This document shows, one piece after another, positions 50,100-59,724 of a stretch of 64,000 nucleotides of DNA. The translations under genes were made by a program, and so were the position numbers. The DNA is taken from NCBI GenBank assembly GCA_021786575.1, contig JAJYMY010000001.1:1-64000 (forward strand), in the 5' to 3' direction. This DNA is from an archaeon (GTDB taxonomy: Archaea > Thermoproteota > Nitrososphaeria > Nitrososphaerales > Gagatemarchaeaceae). The first letter of the stretch is position 1, and each line of letters begins with the position of its first letter. The notes beneath the pieces are model-generated. The model ran no database searches. It was not told the DNA's origin and saw only the letters and a list, made by a program, of their open reading frames with translations.

Positions 50100-52793
50100 T
50101 CAGGAGCTCTTCATCATCTCTAACTTCTCAGGGAGGTATGTGTCCACTATGTAGCTGAGGCCATACCTCGCGAATGCCTCCTGCTCGCTTTTCCTCTTGT
50201 ACTTCAGGAACGTCTCGAGCTCATCGTGCCACATCTTCTCCGTGTATCTCGGGTCGGACTTCAGCTCGTAGAGCCGCTTTATGTCAACCTCGGTGAGCTT
50301 GTCCGAGGGGAGCTTGTACTTCTGGATGTCGCTCGCGTAGACGCCGAGCCACTTCGAATTGGGTGTCGTCAACTCTCTCAGATGGGCGGCGTTGGCCGAG
50401 TTGTGAAGCAATATTCCAGAGTTGCCCCCGATGAACCTCTCGACGCCAGGAACTGAGACGTCGTACACATATTCGTCTCTCTTGGATGTCTGCTCGATGG
50501 CGACTAATGGGTCAAACGCGACATCGCTCTCAGCAAGGCTCAACAATGAGGTCGCCAGTTCTCTAGATCTCCGCTCAATGGGGGCTTGGTCGCATTCCAG
50601 TATGTGGGCAAGCGCCCCAGTGACGTGCTCACGGTTCGCACCACCCTCGCGGTCTCGCTGGATTACCTCACAGATTCGCCGGTACAGAATCTTTGATTGA
50701 GAATGGTGGTCAGCATGACGGTGTATCTCCTTCCTCATACGAACTAAGCCGGTGTTTACTACTGGAAACGCCTTGGGCATCGGATAAGAGCTCCTCACAG
50801 TCGACTGGACGTGCGCTAGAATCAGAGCCCTGTCCTCGTCATGCAATACTGCAGACGCCACCTTCTCGACTTCCGAGGCACCTGAGACAACCAGGGAGAC
50901 ACCCCCTTTCCCAATCGACGGGAGTATCCCATTCATCGTCATGAGATAAGCGAGCTCAGACATCATAGATGGACTCTTCATTTTCCACACTACCCCTCCG
51001 GAGTCTGTTATGTAGCCGTCCCCGAAGCAACCCTTGAGGAACTCCAGGACCTGCGACTTATTTGCGGAGAAGATGGCTGAAGGCAAGCGCTTGTGCGCGA
51101 ACCCTGTTCCGCAGAGCCGCAGGAAGAGGAGCGCCGTCGGTGTTCCGCCGAAACGCAGGCATACCCCGTTCCCTTCTACATCTGTTATCCTCCTGATTGC
51201 GGATTCCGGGAAAGTTTCTCTTATGCAGTTTTCGGCGTCGTCCGCGACCTCGGGTTCGTGTAGACCGAAGCAGAGCTCCACCGCGCGAGGGATTCCTTTC
51301 GATTTCACTACCCTCCCTTCTGAGATGTAGTACCCCAAGAGTCTTGAGAAGCTCTTAGTTAGCCAGATGAGGGCAGGGAGCCTGTCAGGATGCTTGCCTT
51401 CGCGGCAACTGATGTAAGCGGAACGCAGCTTGGAAAGATTGGGCCCCTTCAGACCAGATTGGGAGGACTTCAGCTTCCGTCCAGAGTGATATTTCGAGCC
51501 TTGCCCCTGAATGTGTACATACAGGCTTGGTACCTTCGCTTCTTGGGATAATTTCTGGAGTTCGGAAGCTGCATTCACCAGAACTGGGGGACAGCTCTTC
51601 CGCGAAGTGCTTCTGCCGATCACCAGCATTTCGCCGGGCTTCAAATCCGTGGTCGGAACTGATTGTATCTGTCCGTCCCTGAGCACAAAGACACTATGGT
51701 TCGGGGTGACCTCTACCGTTCTCCCGCTGGACGAGACGAGACGATAGAGGGGCCCGGTGTTTCTGTGGCGAATCGCAGCTGAAAGAGGTTTGAATCTGAC
51801 TTTGTTATCGGTGTCTACAGTGAGGGTTTCATAAGGTATGGCGCCACAAATCTCGTTCCCTGATGAGTCGTAGTAGCAGCCGTACTTCTCTATGCAGTCG
51901 TCCACGAACTGCCCGATAGGGACGGGCTGTACCCTCCCGGTAGAATCGCGGACGATGATTGGTTCGTCCCTCTGTACAGAGCCGCTCTTGATGACCATGG
52001 CTATGTGGGCCCCCCAGGGGTCAGCGTCACAGAGAATCCCCACCGGAAGGCCGAGTTCCTGGTTCAGCCGCCTGATGAGGAACCGCGTGGACCTTGGGGG
52101 CTGGCCTGCGGTGTTGATCAATATCGCCTTGTACTTGTGGTGGACCCTTTCTTCGATGAACCTCGTGAAGAGACCGCCCTTTTCTATCGCCAGGACGATC
52201 TCTGCGTCTGTGTCCCTGAACTCTGCTGTGGTGAGTGCGGGTCCAATCATAACTCCGTCGGGGTTCGCCGAGAGATCAGCAGCCTTCCCCTCATAGCCTG
52301 GGACAGTGTATTCTATCGTCATATTCCCGAAGATGGCACTCCTTTCCTCTGGATAGATGTTCATCCCCTCCCTGGCCATCTGCATCAGGACCTCTAGGTC
52401 AGTGATCAGCTCATCAGACTCTGCTTGGTCCTGGAACTCAACATTGAACGCCTGGGCTGAATAGAACACGTCTCTGAGCGTGGACGTACGCTTTTCGTCA
52501 ACGAGCTTCTTCGCGAAGTAGGCAAGCCAGATGAGCTGCGTGAAAGGGCGTATGTGCTTGATGTTCCCTGAAGACTTCTTCACGGTGGTGGCGCCGAGTA
52601 TGAACTGCTGCAGCTTCTTGTCGTACACTATGTTGCGGACGGACCTGCTGGCCAGGGTCAGGCTGGGGAAGCGACCTTCGTCCAAGTCCGTGTAGACGCT
52701 CCCGCCGAGGTCCCGGAGGAGACCCTGGACGACGTTCTGCCTAGACTCTGCCGAACCTGTCGATTGTCTCTTGCTCGCCTTCTTGCTCGACAT
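50100..52793 (-). CDS. top6A: DNA topoisomerase VI subunit A, interrupted by an intein
   Basis: 897 codons from ATG 52793, chosen for its AGGAGGGAG site. An upstream ATG at 52844 lies deeper inside top6B. Removing the 527-residue intein (50400-51980) leaves about 370 residues, normal for Top6A. The catalytic Tyr is Tyr111 in STLRDVFYSAQ. The Toprim residues are Glu204 (LAIEKGG) and Asp256/Asp258 (LCDADPWG). With Top6B it makes transient double-strand breaks to relax and decatenate DNA. The intein sits at VIKSG^SANAAHL, beside the Toprim domain, so splicing is needed for activity. It overlaps the 3' end of top6B by 53 bases. Confidence 0.93.
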   Translation of the reverse strand: MSSKKASKRQSTGSAESRQNVVQGLLRDLGGSVYTDLDEGRFPSLTLASRSVRNIVYDKKLQQFILGATTVKKSSGNIKHIRPFTQLIWLAYFAKKLVDEKRTSTLRDVFYSAQAFNVEFQDQAESDELITDLEVLMQMAREGMNIYPEERSAIFGNMTIEYTVPGYEGKAADLSANPDGVMIGPALTTAEFRDTDAEIVLAIEKGGLFTRFIEERVHHKYKAILINTAGQPPRSTRFLIRRLNQELGLPVGILCDADPWGAHIAMVIKSGSVQRDEPIIVRDSTGRVQPVPIGQFVDDCIEKYGCYYDSSGNEICGAIPYETLTVDTDNKVRFKPLSAAIRHRNTGPLYRLVSSSGRTVEVTPNHSVFVLRDGQIQSVPTTDLKPGEMLVIGRSTSRKSCPPVLVNAASELQKLSQEAKVPSLYVHIQGQGSKYHSGRKLKSSQSGLKGPNLSKLRSAYISCREGKHPDRLPALIWLTKSFSRLLGYYISEGRVVKSKGIPRAVELCFGLHEPEVADDAENCIRETFPESAIRRITDVEGNGVCLRFGGTPTALLFLRLCGTGFAHKRLPSAIFSANKSQVLEFLKGCFGDGYITDSGGVVWKMKSPSMMSELAYLMTMNGILPSIGKGGVSLVVSGASEVEKVASAVLHDEDRALILAHVQSTVRSSYPMPKAFPVVNTGLVRMRKEIHRHADHHSQSKILYRRICEVIQRDREGGANREHVTGALAHILECDQAPIERRSRELATSLLSLAESDVAFDPLVAIEQTSKRDEYVYDVSVPGVERFIGGNSGILLHNSANAAHLRELTTPNSKWLGVYASDIQKYKLPSDKLTEVDIKRLYELKSDPRYTEKMWHDELETFLKYKRKSEQEAFARYGLSYIVDTYLPEKLEMMKSS
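50400..51980 (-). mobile_element. Intein in Top6A with LAGLIDADG homing endonuclease
   Basis: 527 residues. It begins with Ser1 (SVQRDEPIIVRDS) rather than Cys, with block B at VEVTPNHSVFVL. Two LAGLIDADG-type motifs appear: SRLLGYYISEGR and LEFLKGCFGDGYI. The end reads DVSVPGVERFIGGNSGILLHN followed by Ser+1. All splicing residues (Ser1, His-Asn end, Ser+1) are present. It is long because of extra sequence between the endonuclease and the C-terminal blocks. Confidence 0.92.
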
Positions 52794-54369
52794 TTTCTCC
52801 CTCCTGTTTGTTCGCCGGTTCCCCCTCGGGTTGACCCGCTTCATCGATTTCGTCGGTCTCCGCCCCCTCTCCGATGAGCTTCCTGTACTTCGGGAGTGCC
52901 TTCTTCCCAGCCAGCTCGGTGGAGAACTGGGCGATCAGTGGAAGGTACTTCCCGTAGATGTTCATCTTCTTTTGGACAGCCTCCATGCTTCCCTTGCGCG
53001 ACAGGAATATTCCGAGCCTCCGCAGCGCCTCCCTGACGGCGTTCCTGATTTCCCTCTGTATCTCAGGCCTGTCGGCGATATACTCCTTCCCGACGGTCTT
53101 GTATGGGATCCTCGTGCTTGCGATGTGCGTTATAACACCGACCGGGGCGTCGGCGGGGACGTGATACCTTCGCCAGTCCACCTCCTCGTTTAGCACCTCG
53201 AAGCTAACGTCAGAGCTCTCGTCATAGAGCAGAGGGATCCGGTTGGCGAACCTGAACAGTTTGACCCCTGGCTGCAATACCTTTCCCCCGTAGGCAACCC
53301 CCACCTCGACAAGGAACGGGAAGCCGGAGTACGACGACGGGGGCCTCGTCACCACAGTCGAGAACTCCGGCTGGAGCTCCTTGGCGATGCCGGCCATGAG
53401 AATCTCCTCGCTGATAGGGGATAGGACGGCCGCGTCGGGTTGAAGGAAGTCAGGGAACCTTTGGAGTGCGTCTACCACAGCGACTATCTGGTTGGTGCTG
53501 AGTCGCTTCGGCGGGAGCTTCGGGCTCACCCCCGCGAATTCTAGGAACTTTGTCGCTATCTTGTCCCCGACTCTGTGGAAGTGGGTGACCATGAATGATT
53601 TCATGTCGTGCTCCTCTGACACCTTGACTATGCGCTTGAACGCCTCCACGTCTACCCCGTAGGGATGCGGTAGGGTCTCCTTAGGCGGAACAGGCATCGA
53701 GGTGGTCGCCCTTTCGTAGTAGGTTATCTGACCTGTAGGGTCGACGAAGGTCAGGTTGGCGTAGCTCGCAACCATGGCTGTCTGCTTGAAGTAGTCTGCT
53801 ATCTTCTGGGATGCCCGGAGGTAGTCGCCCTCAAGGACGATGTCCACCCTGGTCCCCGTGGAGCCGTTGGCGTCGCTGTTGAAGCGCTTGAGCACCGTGG
53901 GCCTGTTCTCCCCTATGTCTATCATCATCTGGAAGCCATACCTGCGCTTCCCGTCAGGAGAAGTGGTGATGGTGACTGGTTTGTTGGTGGTGATCTGACC
54001 ATAGAGGATGGCCATAGTCCCTCCGAGCCCGAACATCCCCCGGGACTGCCTCAGGACATACTTCGACCCGTAGAAGACCTTCCCAAAGGCGCTGGGCACG
54101 TGCTGCGGCGCCACTCCTGTGCCGTTGTCGATGACCGTGAGTCTATAAGGCTTGGGATCTGGGAGCTCCAGGTTCGGGTTCTCCGGGGTGATTCTGACGT
54201 AGATGTCCGGCGGGGACCTTACCATCTCCGTCGAGTCCAATGAGTTCTCGACGAGCTCCCTGATGGCCATGTATAGTGCGCGCGCGGGGTTAGTGAACCC
54301 TGCCAGGTCGCGATTGCGGTAAAAGAATTCTGAAGGCGATATTTCCGTGAAAGTGGCCTTGCTGCTCAG
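52741..54369 (-). CDS. top6B: DNA topoisomerase VI subunit B, apparent CTG start
   Basis: 542 residues if translation starts at CTG 54369. The first in-frame ATG (54270) would omit the conserved EFFYRNRDLAGF segment at the N-terminus, which is essential to the Top6B ATPase fold. Between an upstream TGA and that ATG only CTG (or ATA) could start. GHKL motifs: ELVENSLDS, DNGTGV (about residue 81) and GMFGLGG (about 111-117). A helix-two-turns-helix and a transducer (GFPFLVEVGVAYGG, THIASTRIPYKTVGK) follow. It hydrolyses ATP to drive the Top6A cleavage cycle. It overlaps top6A. Confidence 0.9.
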   Translation of the reverse strand: MSSKATFTEISPSEFFYRNRDLAGFTNPARALYMAIRELVENSLDSTEMVRSPPDIYVRITPENPNLELPDPKPYRLTVIDNGTGVAPQHVPSAFGKVFYGSKYVLRQSRGMFGLGGTMAILYGQITTNKPVTITTSPDGKRRYGFQMMIDIGENRPTVLKRFNSDANGSTGTRVDIVLEGDYLRASQKIADYFKQTAMVASYANLTFVDPTGQITYYERATTSMPVPPKETLPHPYGVDVEAFKRIVKVSEEHDMKSFMVTHFHRVGDKIATKFLEFAGVSPKLPPKRLSTNQIVAVVDALQRFPDFLQPDAAVLSPISEEILMAGIAKELQPEFSTVVTRPPSSYSGFPFLVEVGVAYGGKVLQPGVKLFRFANRIPLLYDESSDVSFEVLNEEVDWRRYHVPADAPVGVITHIASTRIPYKTVGKEYIADRPEIQREIRNAVREALRRLGIFLSRKGSMEAVQKKMNIYGKYLPLIAQFSTELAGKKALPKYRKLIGEGAETDEIDEAGQPEGEPANKQEGENVEQEGEQETIDRFGRV

Positions 54370-54480
54370 TTCACATCACGTCTCTCCGAGTTGTTCACCA
54401 CAGAATCTATCACTTATCTAGCTATTCCTGCTCTCGCCCTAAAAGCCCGCCCGCAGGTATCGACCTGGACCCGATATATG

Positions 54481-55080
54481 CTAGCGCTCAAGCTTCTGAA
54501 TCTTTTCCTCCAGTGTCTCCGGAGAGGTCCCTTCCCAGAGGAACATCCGCTCCATCTTCTTCTTGGTCCTTGACTTCTGGAGGGTGTTGTACACGGTTCT
54601 GTGCTTACTCCCCGACGCGAGTGACCTCACAGCGTCTGAAGCCAGTTGGACCTGACTTGCCTCTCCTATTATGGCCACTGTCCTGCCGTAGACCGACAGG
54701 TTGCAGGAGGTAAGCTCCTCGATAACGCGCCTGGACTTCCCCTTGAGGCCAATCACGCGTCCTCTTATCCTCTCAAGAGAGTTCGCGCTCTTGCCTGCAT
54801 AGCCGCGGAGGTCAATCACATCCAGGGCTGTCCCCTCGTCCAAGAGCCTGCACGCCTTCTGAGGGGAGAACCCGCGCCCTATCGCCTCGATGACCCTGGT
54901 CGCCGAGAAAGGGTCTGTCCCCAGGGCGGACTCGGACCTGAGTGTCACGACCCCCTCCTTCCCGTCAACCTGGAGAGCCACCCCCATTTCACCCTCGAGG
55001 TACCTCTTGGTCGACCCTTCCTTGCCTATCACCGCGCCCACCCTGTCGACGGGTATACGCACGACCTGCTCGAAGCTCAT
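54481..55080 (-). CDS. KH-domain RNA-binding protein, Dim2/Pno1-like
   Basis: 199 residues with two KH-like units: IPVDRVGAVIGKEGSTKRYLE at the N-terminus and LERIRGRVIGLKGKSRRVIEELTSCNLSVYG in the second, with the GxxG loop GLKGK. This matches the archaeal Dim2/Pno1 family, which helps mature the small ribosomal subunit. The ATG (55080) overlaps the RIO kinase stop (ATGA), so the two ribosome-biogenesis proteins are co-translated. A Met 7 codons earlier is an alternative start. Confidence 0.88.
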   Translation of the reverse strand: MSFEQVVRIPVDRVGAVIGKEGSTKRYLEGEMGVALQVDGKEGVVTLRSESALGTDPFSATRVIEAIGRGFSPQKACRLLDEGTALDVIDLRGYAGKSANSLERIRGRVIGLKGKSRRVIEELTSCNLSVYGRTVAIIGEASQVQLASDAVRSLASGSKHRTVYNTLQKSRTKKKMERMFLWEGTSPETLEEKIQKLER

Positions 55081-55850
55081 CTCAAGATCACCCTCATCCA
55101 CTCGTCCGCGTCGTTCCCACCTACCCCCCGCTTCCTAAAGAACCTGACCATGTTGGAGATGTCCCTCCGCAAGAACTCCTGTGCTTGTGGGTGCGACGAG
55201 AGGACGGCCGACCCCATGTCGAACAAGACCGGGCCGCTCTCAGTTCTGAAGATGTTGAACTCTGAGAAGTCGGCGTGGACCAGTCCGGCACGGGTCCAGA
55301 GGGCGTCCAGCGTCTTGAAGGTCCACGCGTACTCTTCATCCCCGACTTCTGACTCTGAGAAGGTGGGGGCAGGGGCAGGGGGAGTCCCGACGTACTCCAT
55401 CACAAGGATGTTCTTCAGGAAGGCGAGAGGGGCAGGGACGCGGATTCCTGCGCCTTGGGCGAGTTGGAGGTTCTTGAACTCCTTCCTGGTCCAGAGATAG
55501 ACAGTCTCCCTCGACCCGGCGGGTAGCTTCCCAAAGCGCCTGTCCCCCGCAATGTAACCCATGCGCTTTCTGAAGTCTGAAGCTGAAGTGAGGTAGATTT
55601 TGACCGCCACCGGCCCCGCCGCCCTGTCTTCCCCGAGGTACACTCTTGCCTCCTTCCCTGCCCTTACCACCCCTCGGAGCTCGCTCAGGTCCTTTCTTGC
55701 GATCAGCTCTTCGACTGCCAGCATCGTCGACCGGTCGAAGACCTCTTCGAGCACCTTTCTCTCGTCAGAGTCTCTCCTGAGGTACCTGCTCTCCCGTTCG
55801 AAGCGCAGGAGCCTCTCCCTAATCTTGACGCTCTCGTCAGGCTCGGCCAC
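55077..55850 (-). CDS. RIO-family serine kinase (Rio1-like)
   Basis: 257 residues. AVKIYLTSASDFRKRMGYIAGDRRF holds the ATP-site Lys and RIO flexible loop. VHADFSEFNIF is the catalytic loop and LFDMGSAV the metal-binding DxG variant. RIO1 acts as an ATPase in late 40S/30S maturation. The start is GTG 55850 with an AAGGAGGGG site 4 bases upstream. It is in an operon with the Dim2-like gene. Its promoter overlaps that of grpE in the divergent gap. Confidence 0.92.
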   Translation of the reverse strand: MAEPDESVKIRERLLRFERESRYLRRDSDERKVLEEVFDRSTMLAVEELIARKDLSELRGVVRAGKEARVYLGEDRAAGPVAVKIYLTSASDFRKRMGYIAGDRRFGKLPAGSRETVYLWTRKEFKNLQLAQGAGIRVPAPLAFLKNILVMEYVGTPPAPAPTFSESEVGDEEYAWTFKTLDALWTRAGLVHADFSEFNIFRTESGPVLFDMGSAVLSSHPQAQEFLRRDISNMVRFFRKRGVGGNDADEWMRVILR

Positions 55851-55873
55851 GCCCCTCCTTGAAGACTTGAAAA

Positions 55874-55879
55874 TTTATA
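55874..55879. promoter_or_regulatory. TATA element shared by grpE and the RIO kinase gene
   Basis: AAATTTATAC lies in the 80-base gap between the GTG of the RIO kinase gene (55850) and the likely grpE start (55931), and reads GTATAAATTT on the other strand. A plus-strand transcript would begin near 55902, which rules out the ATG at 55883 as the grpE start. Confidence 0.5.
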
Positions 55880-55930
55880 CGTATGAAGAGAAGCGCGCTA
55901 GGTTCTCATCGGAAGGTTGGGCTGGAATTG

Positions 55931-56467
55931 ATGGAATCGAAAAAGGCAGAGGATGGGGAAACCGACAAGTTGGAGGTGCTGGAGAGGTTGCTCTCTGATG
56001 AGAGGAAGCGAAGCGAGGAGCTTCTCACGCGGCTGAAGTACTCGCAGGCCGACCTTGAGAACTACAGGAAGAGGGCGGACAGGGAGCTGCGAGAGGCGGC
56101 AGAGTCGCTCGCCAACGGGCTGGTCTCGAAGCTCGTGGTGGTGGCGGACGAGCTTGAACTGGCGCTGAAACACGCTGAAGGGGGCGCCAACGGAGAGCTG
56201 ACGGAAGGGATCAGGATGGTCAGCGGGAATCTCCGGGCAGCCCTCCAGTCGGTGGGGGTCGAGCCAATCGAGGCATTAGGCAAGCCTTTCGACCCTGCCT
56301 TACATGAAGCGGTCGAGAAGTCTCAGGGTGCTGCCGACGGGTCGGATAGGGTGGTCGAAGTATTGAGGACCGGCTACATGTTCAGGGGAAAGCTTCTCAG
56401 GCCTAGTTTGGTAAAAGTTGAATTGGCGCGCAAATCCGCCCAGGAGGAGGCGAAATCCGACGAGTAA
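55931..56467 (+). CDS. grpE: Nucleotide exchange factor GrpE
   Basis: 178 residues from ATG 55931. The coiled coil ([45 protein letters not shown]) precedes the beta wing, with [24 protein letters not shown] and [23 protein letters not shown]. It releases ADP from DnaK. It is followed by dnaK, overlapping its end, and then dnaJ. Confidence 0.9.
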   Translation: MESKKAEDGETDKLEVLERLLSDERKRSEELLTRLKYSQADLENYRKRADRELREAAESLANGLVSKLVVVADELELALKHAEGGANGELTEGIRMVSGNLRAALQSVGVEPIEALGKPFDPALHEAVEKSQGAADGSDRVVEVLRTGYMFRGKLLRPSLVKVELARKSAQEEAKSDE

Positions 56468-58310
56468 CGCAAGGGAAAAGATCATCGGGATAGACCTAGG
56501 GACCACCAACTCCGCGGCCGCGGTGGTCGAAGCGGGGAGGCCAGTGGTGATTCCGAGCGCTGAGGGGGCGACCCCCGCGGGCAAGATGTTCCCCTCTGTA
56601 GTAGCGTACACCAAAGACGGACAGTTGCTGGTGGGAGAACCGGCGAGGCGCCAGGTTGTGACCAACCCAGACGGGACGGTCTTCGAGATCAAGAGAAAGA
56701 TGGGGACAGACCAACGGGTGACCCTCTCAGGGAAAGAATACTCGCCTGAGCAGCTCAGCTCATACATCCTCCAGAAGATCAAGCACGACGCGGATGCTTT
56801 CTTAGGCTACCCGGTGAAGAAAGCTGTGATCACCGTCCCGGCGCACTTCAACGACAACCAGCGCCAGGCAACCAAAGACGCGGGCGAGATAGCTGGCTTG
56901 GAGGTCGTGAGGATAATCAACGAGCCGACCGCCGCTTCGCTCGCCTATGGGCTCGACAAATCAGAGAAGGAGATGAAGATACTGGTGTTCAGCTTCGGGG
57001 GCGGGACTCACGACGCCACGATCATGGAGTTCGGAAAAGGGGTGTTCCAGGTCCTCGCCACTTCAGGGGACACGCAGACGGGGGGGACTGACGTGGACAA
57101 GGCCATCATCCAGGTGCTCCTTGATGACTTCCGCTCCAAGACGGGGATAGACTTGACGTCTGACAAGACGGCGATGGCCAGGTTGAAGGAAGGGGCCGAG
57201 CAGGCCAAGATACAACTGTCCAACTTGATGTCGACAGACGTGGACCTTCCGTTCATAGCCAGCGACGCCTCGGGACCGAAGAACCTGCACTTCACGCTCA
57301 CCCGGACCAAGCTGGAAGAAGTCGCCAAGCCCATAGTCGCGAAGACAGAGCAGACGATACGCAGGGTAATCAACGACGCCAAGCTCAGCCCGGAGCAGGT
57401 GGACAAGGTCATACTGATAGGCGGCATGACCAGGATGCCTCTGGTCCGGAAGTTCGTCGAAGATGTCGCGGGGAAGCAGGCCGAGAGAGGGGTTGACCCC
57501 ATGGAGGCTGTAGCAATAGGGGCGGCGATACAGGGCGCCGTCCTGGCGGGGGAGATCAAGGACATACTCCTACTAGACGTGACGCCTCTTTCGTTGGGCG
57601 TAGAGACACTGGGAGGGATTACCGAGCACCTGATAGAGAAGAACGCGACGATACCCACCAAGCGGAGCAAGACGTTCACGACGGCCGCAGACTTCCAGAC
57701 CGCGGTGACCATCCATGTGGTCCAAGGCGAGAGGAGCATGGCGGCCGACAATGTCTCTTTAGGGATGTTCAACCTGACAGGGATTCCGCCCGCCCCCAGG
57801 GGAGTCCCCCAGATTGAAGTGACGTTCGACATCGACGCCAACGGCATCCTCACCGTCGGAGCGAAGGACCTCGGGACGGGGAAGGAGAACAAGATCACGA
57901 TAACAGCTTCAACCAAGTTGTCGAAGGACGAGAAGGAAAAGCTCATCAAGGAGGCGGAGTCATTCGCAGAGCAGGACAGAAAGAAGAGGGAAGAAGCGGA
58001 GATCAGGAACGAAGCAGACTCAGTCCTTTACACCGCTGAAAGAACAAAGAGAGACCTCGAAGGCAAGGTAGACAAAGGGAGCATCGACAGGATTGACGGC
58101 GCGTCTCAGGAGCTGAAGAAGGCGATTGCGGGGCAGGACGCAGGGGCGATCAGAGAGAAGAGCGAAGGCCTGAAGAGAGTCCTTCAGGAGGTCGGCGCCT
58201 CGGTCTACAAACAGCAGGAACAGAGACAGCAGGGCCCGTCGCCCGAAGGCGGAGGAGGCGACCAGAAGATGGGTGACGCCGACTACAAGGTAGTGGACGA
58301 AGGAAAGTAG
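56460..58310 (+). CDS. dnaK: Hsp70 chaperone DnaK, apparent ACG start
   Basis: 616 residues if translation starts at ACG 56460, which has a GGAGGAGG site 9 bases upstream and gives the expected start [17 protein letters not shown]. The only other in-frame start, TTG 56418, has no such site and adds an unusual 14-residue leader. NTPase motifs: [23 protein letters not shown] and, at the phosphate-2 loop, [17 protein letters not shown], where the first Asp of DLGGGT is Ser178. Substrate-binding and lid domains are complete, ending in a Gln/Gly-rich tail. It refolds proteins with DnaJ and GrpE, encoded on either side. Confidence 0.93.
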   Translation, partial: TSNAREKIIGIDLGTTNSAAAVVEAGRPVVIPSAEGATPAGKMFPSVVAYTKDGQLLVGEPARRQVVTNPDGTVFEIKRKMGTDQRVTLSGKEYSPEQLSSYILQKIKHDADAFLGYPVKKAVITVPAHFNDNQRQATKDAGEIAGLEVVRIINEPTAASLAYGLDKSEKEMKILVFSFGGGTHDATIMEFGKGVFQVLATSGDTQTGGTDVDKAIIQVLLDDFRSKTGIDLTSDKTAMARLKEGAEQAKIQLSNLMSTDVDLPFIASDASGPKNLHFTLTRTKLEEVAKPIVAKTEQTIRRVINDAKLSPEQVDKVILIGGMTRMPLVRKFVEDVAGKQAERGVDPMEAVAIGAAIQGAVLAGEIKDILLLDVTPLSLGVETLGGITEHLIEKNATIPTKRSKTFTTAADFQTAVTIHVVQGERSMAADNVSLGMFNLTGIPPAPRGVPQIEVTFDIDANGILTVGAKDLGTGKENKITITASTKLSKDEKEKLIKEAESFAEQDRKKREEAEIRNEADSVLYTAERTKRDLEGKVDKGSIDRIDGASQELKKAIAGQDAGAIREKSEGLKRVLQEVGASVYKQQEQRQQGPSPEGGGGDQKMGDADYKVVDEGK

Positions 58311-58324
58311 GAAGGAATCCTCCC

Positions 58325-59413
58325 ATGGCCGCGAAGGATTACTACGAGGTGCTCGGCGTGCAGCGGGGCGCGACGAAGGACCAGATTAAGGACGCCTATA
58401 GGAAACTCGCCCTCCAGTTCCATCCAGACAGGAACAAAGCGCCTGAGGCCGAAGCGCGATTCAAGGAGGTATCAGAGGCATACGCCGTGCTCTCCGACGA
58501 CGAGAAGCGAAGGCAGTACGACTCGTTTGGGCGGGAGGGGGTGTATCAGAGATACAGCCAGGAAGACATCTTCAGGGGGGCAGACTTCGGGGAGTTCTTC
58601 CGAGGGGGAGGGTTCGGTGGGTTCGACGACCTGTTCACGCAGTTTTTCGGAGGAGGGGGGGTCCGACAGCAAAGCCGTGGCGAGGACCTGACCTACCACC
58701 TTCAGCTCAACTTGGAGGACATAGTGGCTGACGCAGAAAGGGAGATCGAGGTCCCCAGACATGAGGTGTGCGCGACCTGCAACGGGAGCGGCGCGAAGCC
58801 TGGGACGTCCCCACGTCAGTGCTCAACCTGTGGCGGGACAGGCCAGGTCCAGAAGGTGCAGTCGGCAGGCTTCGCGCGCCTCGTCAGGATAGCAGCGTGC
58901 GGAAAGTGTGGGGGGAAAGGATACCTCGTCGAAAGCCCCTGTAAGGACTGCAAAGGGCGCGGGACGGTGGCGAGGACTAGGAAGATCCGCGTGATGATTC
59001 CAGGTGGGATTGATGATGGGTACACTCTCCGGCTCAGAGGGGAAGGAAACGCAGGCGAAAGAGGGGTCCCGCCGGGCGACCTGTATGTCGTGGTAAACAT
59101 CGCCCCTCACCGGATCTTCAGGAGGTCGGAAGAAGACCCCAGTAACGTCTTCTTGGAGACCAAGATAGGAGTCGTGGAGGCGATGCTCGGGACAGAGCTC
59201 ACGATCCCGACGCTGCATGGCGACGTCAAACTGGCGATACCTCACGGCACTCAACCCGGAGAGAGGTTCATGGTGAAGGAGAAAGGCCTGCCGAAGTTTG
59301 GCGGATGGAGGGGCGGTTATGGGAACCAATACGTGATAGTTCGCGTTGAGGTCCCGAAGAAGCTTACCGACCAGCAGAAGGAGATGTTGAAGCGGCTCGG
59401 AAGCCTGAACTAG
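58325..59413 (+). CDS. dnaJ: Chaperone DnaJ (type I, zinc finger)
   Basis: 362 residues. J-domain with the HPD motif in [38 protein letters not shown] Gly/Phe-rich stretch ([22 protein letters not shown]) is followed by four CxxCxGxG motifs ([32 protein letters not shown]) and two substrate-binding beta domains. It stimulates DnaK ATPase and delivers substrates. It lies 14 bases after dnaK. Its stop overlaps the end of the convergent DUF424 gene by 4 bases. Confidence 0.95.
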   Translation: MAAKDYYEVLGVQRGATKDQIKDAYRKLALQFHPDRNKAPEAEARFKEVSEAYAVLSDDEKRRQYDSFGREGVYQRYSQEDIFRGADFGEFFRGGGFGGFDDLFTQFFGGGGVRQQSRGEDLTYHLQLNLEDIVADAEREIEVPRHEVCATCNGSGAKPGTSPRQCSTCGGTGQVQKVQSAGFARLVRIAACGKCGGKGYLVESPCKDCKGRGTVARTRKIRVMIPGGIDDGYTLRLRGEGNAGERGVPPGDLYVVVNIAPHRIFRRSEEDPSNVFLETKIGVVEAMLGTELTIPTLHGDVKLAIPHGTQPGERFMVKEKGLPKFGGWRGGYGNQYVIVRVEVPKKLTDQQKEMLKRLGSLN

Positions 59414-59721
59414 CGCGAGAACTTGTAGATCATCAGGAACGGGACCTCCTGAATCTCTCGGACGGCCTCAGGTGCGCCTACTCTGTTGTCGACTGCTAGC
59501 GAGACCGACCGCGAACCGGCGAGGTTGACTATTGAACAGGTCCGGATGAGCCTGAGGGCTTCCCCACTGTTGACTACCTCGCCGGAGTAGAAGTCCTTGG
59601 ACAGGTGTACCTTCAGCGCCCCCTCGGTGACGGTCCTCCCGACGAGCTCCTCGTCGCAGATGTTGACAAGTATCGTCCCCTTGTACTCCGCGGTCCTCAC
59701 AGAGAACCCCTTTTCGGCCAA
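59410..59721 (-). CDS. DUF424 family protein
   Basis: 103 residues with the DUF424 signature [32 protein letters not shown]. Archaeal DUF424 proteins commonly occur next to aIF2-beta, as here (3 bases apart). A role in translation is suspected from context only. It converges on dnaJ. Confidence 0.85.
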   Translation of the reverse strand: MAEKGFSVRTAEYKGTILVNICDEELVGRTVTEGALKVHLSKDFYSGEVVNSGEALRLIRTCSIVNLAGSRSVSLAVDNRVGAPEAVREIQEVPFLMIYKFSR

Positions 59722-59724
59722 GCC

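Noticed and set aside
55883-55930. ATG 55883 as the grpE start
   Set aside because: It lies only a few bases after the TATA box, upstream of the expected transcript start.
56418-56460. TTG 56418 as the dnaK start
   Set aside because: It lacks a ribosome site and adds a 14-residue Arg/Pro leader unlike any DnaK; ACG 56460 has a strong site at ideal spacing.
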